A program made the translations under genes and the position numbers. A DNA stretch of 39,561 nt from NCBI GenBank assembly GCA_025353965.1, contig JANXNS010000179.1, forward strand, positions 1 through 39,561, written 5' to 3'. Source of the stretch: Aquihabitans sp. (lineage in GTDB: Bacteria > Actinomycetota > Acidimicrobiia > Acidimicrobiales > Iamiaceae). Position 1 is the first letter of the stretch, and each line of letters begins with the position of its first letter. The notes beneath the pieces are model-generated. The model was not told the DNA's origin. It searched no databases and worked only from the letters and a program-made list of their open reading frames with translations. This document shows, piece after piece, positions 37,335-39,561 of the stretch.

Positions 37335-39561
37335 GTGTTCGACGACCTGAAGATCCGCAACAAGCTCGTGCTCCTGGTAGCAGGACCGATCGTGATTATC
37401 GTGCTGCTGGCCGTGCTCGGGGCGCGGTCTCGGCAGGGCACCGCGGATGCCAGCCGCCAGGTGGAGCGTCTGGTGGCGGTGGCTCAGGCCAACAGCAACG
37501 TGGTGGACGCGCTCCAACAGGAATCGCTTTACAGCACCGCCCACGTGGGGTCGGCCCGCACCACCTGGAAGTCTGGGCTCACCAAGACGAGGGCGGCAAC
37601 GGATCAGGCGCTCACCGAATCGCTCATGCACCTGCGAGACAACCTAGGAACCTCCCCCGGATTTCGATCGGCCTCGACGCTGGCGATAGACGCCGCCGAC
37701 AAACTCACCTACATCCGCCAGACCGTCGACCAGGGTTACCGCTGGGACCAGGTCGCAACCACGTACGGCTCGCTTCAACGGACCTTCCTCTCGGTGAACG
37801 AGGCCATTCCTGAAGTGATCACGGACCCGCAGGTTTCTGGTCAGTTGCGGACGGGTGCCTCACTGGCCGCTTACAAGGCGGCCCTCTCCCGGCAGAGTTC
37901 TTTGCTAGCCGGGGCCTTGCACCAGGGCGGGTTCGCGGTGGAGGGGTCCTTCGGCCTACTGAAGGCCGCGGCGGCCGATGAGAGTAGCCAAATGGCCGTT
38001 CTCAACTCCTTAGCGGATAGCGGGCGGAAAGGCGAGGTACGTGATGCGGTCACGAGTGAGTCCCGCATCACGGTAGAGACCGCCCGCGATGCGGCGATTG
38101 CTGGCGGTGCCGATGGGAACGTCACGGGAGACCCAAAGGTCCTCGTCAAGGCCTCATCAACGGTCCTGAAAGACCTCCACGCCGTAGAAGTCCAGTTGTT
38201 CACGGTGATGCTCGCCCAAAGCAAGGCCGGTAGAAGCGACGCCCAGCAGGCTGCGAACCTTTTCGTTGGCTTCGCCGTGTTGGCCGTCCTCGCCGCCGCC
38301 GCTGGTGCCGTGCTCCTTGGGCGCCGGATCACCGTGCCGTTGAACCGCCTCACCGAGGCCGCTGACCGGCTGGCTTCCGAGCAAATGCCCCGGCTAGTGG
38401 AATCACTGCGTAACCCGTCGGACGACGAGGTGACCTTTCAACTTGGTTCCCTACAGGCCATTGAGGTCACTTCGGGGGACGAAATTGGCCGTTTGACCAA
38501 TTCGTTCAACGATGTGCAACGGGTGGCCGGAGAAGTAGCGGCAGAACAGGCTGCGCTTCTACGCAAGGGCATCGGTGAGATGTTCGTGAACCTGGCCCGG
38601 CGCAACCAGGCCTTGCTCGATCGTCAGATTGCATTCATCGACGAGTTGGAGAGTGGCGAGGAGGATCCGGACCAGCTCGAGAACCTTTACCGGTTGGACC
38701 ACCTCGCCACCCGTATGCGACGCAACGCAGAATCCCTTCTAGTTCTGGCTGGAGCAGAGCCGCCCCGCCGGCGCGGCCGGCCGGCCCCGCTGGCCAATAT
38801 CGTCCGTGCCGCACTGGCGGAGGTCGAAGACTTTGGCCGTATCGAGCTTCTGAGTTTCGATGAAATTCTGGTGGCCTCGAATGCTGCCGCCGACCTTGCC
38901 CACCTGCTGTCTGAGCTCATGGAGAACGCGACGAACTTCTCGCCGCCGGAAACTCGGGTCGAAGTAGTAGGGCATCGCACGAACGCTGATGGTTACGTGA
39001 TCTCGGTGACCGACCACGGGATTGGTATGTCGGGCGACCAGGTCATCGAAGCAAATGAGTCGCTGGCGAAGCCGCCGCTCGTCGGCTTGGCCCTCTCGCG
39101 TTCACTTGGGTTCATCGTTGTCGGGCGCCTCGCTGGGCGCCACGGCATTGCGGTACGGATGATGCCGTCGCCGTCCGGTGGTGTCACGGTGGTTGTTTCC
39201 ATCCCGCCATCGCTCGTCACCGATGCGGTGGGCCAGGGCGCCCTGCCCCCGGAACGCCCTTCCAACGAGGTTCCTGGTCAGCTGGAGCCCGTGCTCGATA
39301 CCCCGAACTCGACGCCTGCACCAAGCTCGCCGGCATCCGGCGTTGCCCCCATCTCGTTTACCCCGTATGACCCGTCCGGGGCGGTCAAGCGGCCCGCCAC
39401 CCTGGCTGACGCCGTTCCGACAGGCTTGGCGTTCGATGAGGGACTCGAAGGGCTCATGAACCCATCATCACCCTCGGGCCCGACGGTACGTGAACCGGCA
39501 GCGCCGTCCACCGCCGGTGGACTGCCCACCCGACGCCTGAGTGCGGCTCCGGCACCTGCTC
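37335..39561 (+). CDS. Nitrate/nitrite-sensing (NIT)-HAMP sensor histidine kinase, 3' end truncated by window
   Basis: My translation from GTG 37335 (MFDDLKIRNKLVLLVAGPIVIIVLLAVLG...): NIT-like sensor, second TM segment, HAMP (RRITVPLNRLTEAADRLA), FVNLARRNQALLDRQIAFIDELE, LDHLATRMRRNAESLLVLAG, ATPase SELMENATNFSPP and VTDHGIGMS; open to window end. Confidence 0.88.
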   Translation, partial: MFDDLKIRNKLVLLVAGPIVIIVLLAVLGARSRQGTADASRQVERLVAVAQANSNVVDALQQESLYSTAHVGSARTTWKSGLTKTRAATDQALTESLMHLRDNLGTSPGFRSASTLAIDAADKLTYIRQTVDQGYRWDQVATTYGSLQRTFLSVNEAIPEVITDPQVSGQLRTGASLAAYKAALSRQSSLLAGALHQGGFAVEGSFGLLKAAAADESSQMAVLNSLADSGRKGEVRDAVTSESRITVETARDAAIAGGADGNVTGDPKVLVKASSTVLKDLHAVEVQLFTVMLAQSKAGRSDAQQAANLFVGFAVLAVLAAAAGAVLLGRRITVPLNRLTEAADRLASEQMPRLVESLRNPSDDEVTFQLGSLQAIEVTSGDEIGRLTNSFNDVQRVAGEVAAEQAALLRKGIGEMFVNLARRNQALLDRQIAFIDELESGEEDPDQLENLYRLDHLATRMRRNAESLLVLAGAEPPRRRGRPAPLANIVRAALAEVEDFGRIELLSFDEILVASNAAADLAHLLSELMENATNFSPPETRVEVVGHRTNADGYVISVTDHGIGMSGDQVIEANESLAKPPLVGLALSRSLGFIVVGRLAGRHGIAVRMMPSPSGGVTVVVSIPPSLVTDAVGQGALPPERPSNEVPGQLEPVLDTPNSTPAPSSPASGVAPISFTPYDPSGAVKRPATLADAVPTGLAFDEGLEGLMNPSSPSGPTVREPAAPSTAGGLPTRRLSAAPAPA

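Noticed and set aside
1-39561. CRISPR arrays, transposons, phage genes, tRNA/rRNA genes, toxin-antitoxin or defence islands
   Set aside because: None recognised by reading; no regular repeat-spacer pattern, no transposase or integrase motifs, gene content is housekeeping/metabolic. A tRNAscan/Infernal and HMM search would be needed to confirm.

Overview
High-GC chromosomal window that looks actinobacterial (possibly Acidimicrobiia; inferred from GC bias and protein style, not tested). It is densely packed with protein-coding genes. I see no rRNA, tRNA, CRISPR array, phage or transposase. Gene content is mainly central and lipid metabolism: acyl-CoA dehydrogenase, quinone oxidoreductase-like protein, citrate synthase, LysR regulator, CrtC/AttH-like (DUF7064-type) protein, HAD-PlsC fusion, mitochondrial-type aconitase, divergent GntR/UTRA regulator, alpha/beta hydrolase, BCCP-carboxyltransferase fusion, TetR regulator, SurE-like lipoprotein, MenB-like enzyme, SnoaL-like protein, DEAD-box helicase, a TetR-nitronate monooxygenase-P450-HEAT cluster, acyl-CoA synthetase, CoA-transferase, M23 peptidase, DUF1275, J-domain protein, M18 aminopeptidase, GltB/GltD, RDD/DUF2510 protein, and a truncated NIT-HAMP histidine kinase that resembles the first gene of a conservon. 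No clearly novel defence or mobile system is visible. The most interesting signals are regulatory: a perfect 14-bp inverted repeat next to the start of a TetR gene; near-palindromic operators between tetR/surE and acn/gntR; and a TCTGACGnnnYGTCA-like motif shared by two distant promoters. Unusual architectures include the BCCP-CT fusion, the secreted SurE-like lipoprotein, the helicase with a hairpin-rich leader and R/E/P-rich tail, and the TetR-NMO-P450-HEAT cluster.
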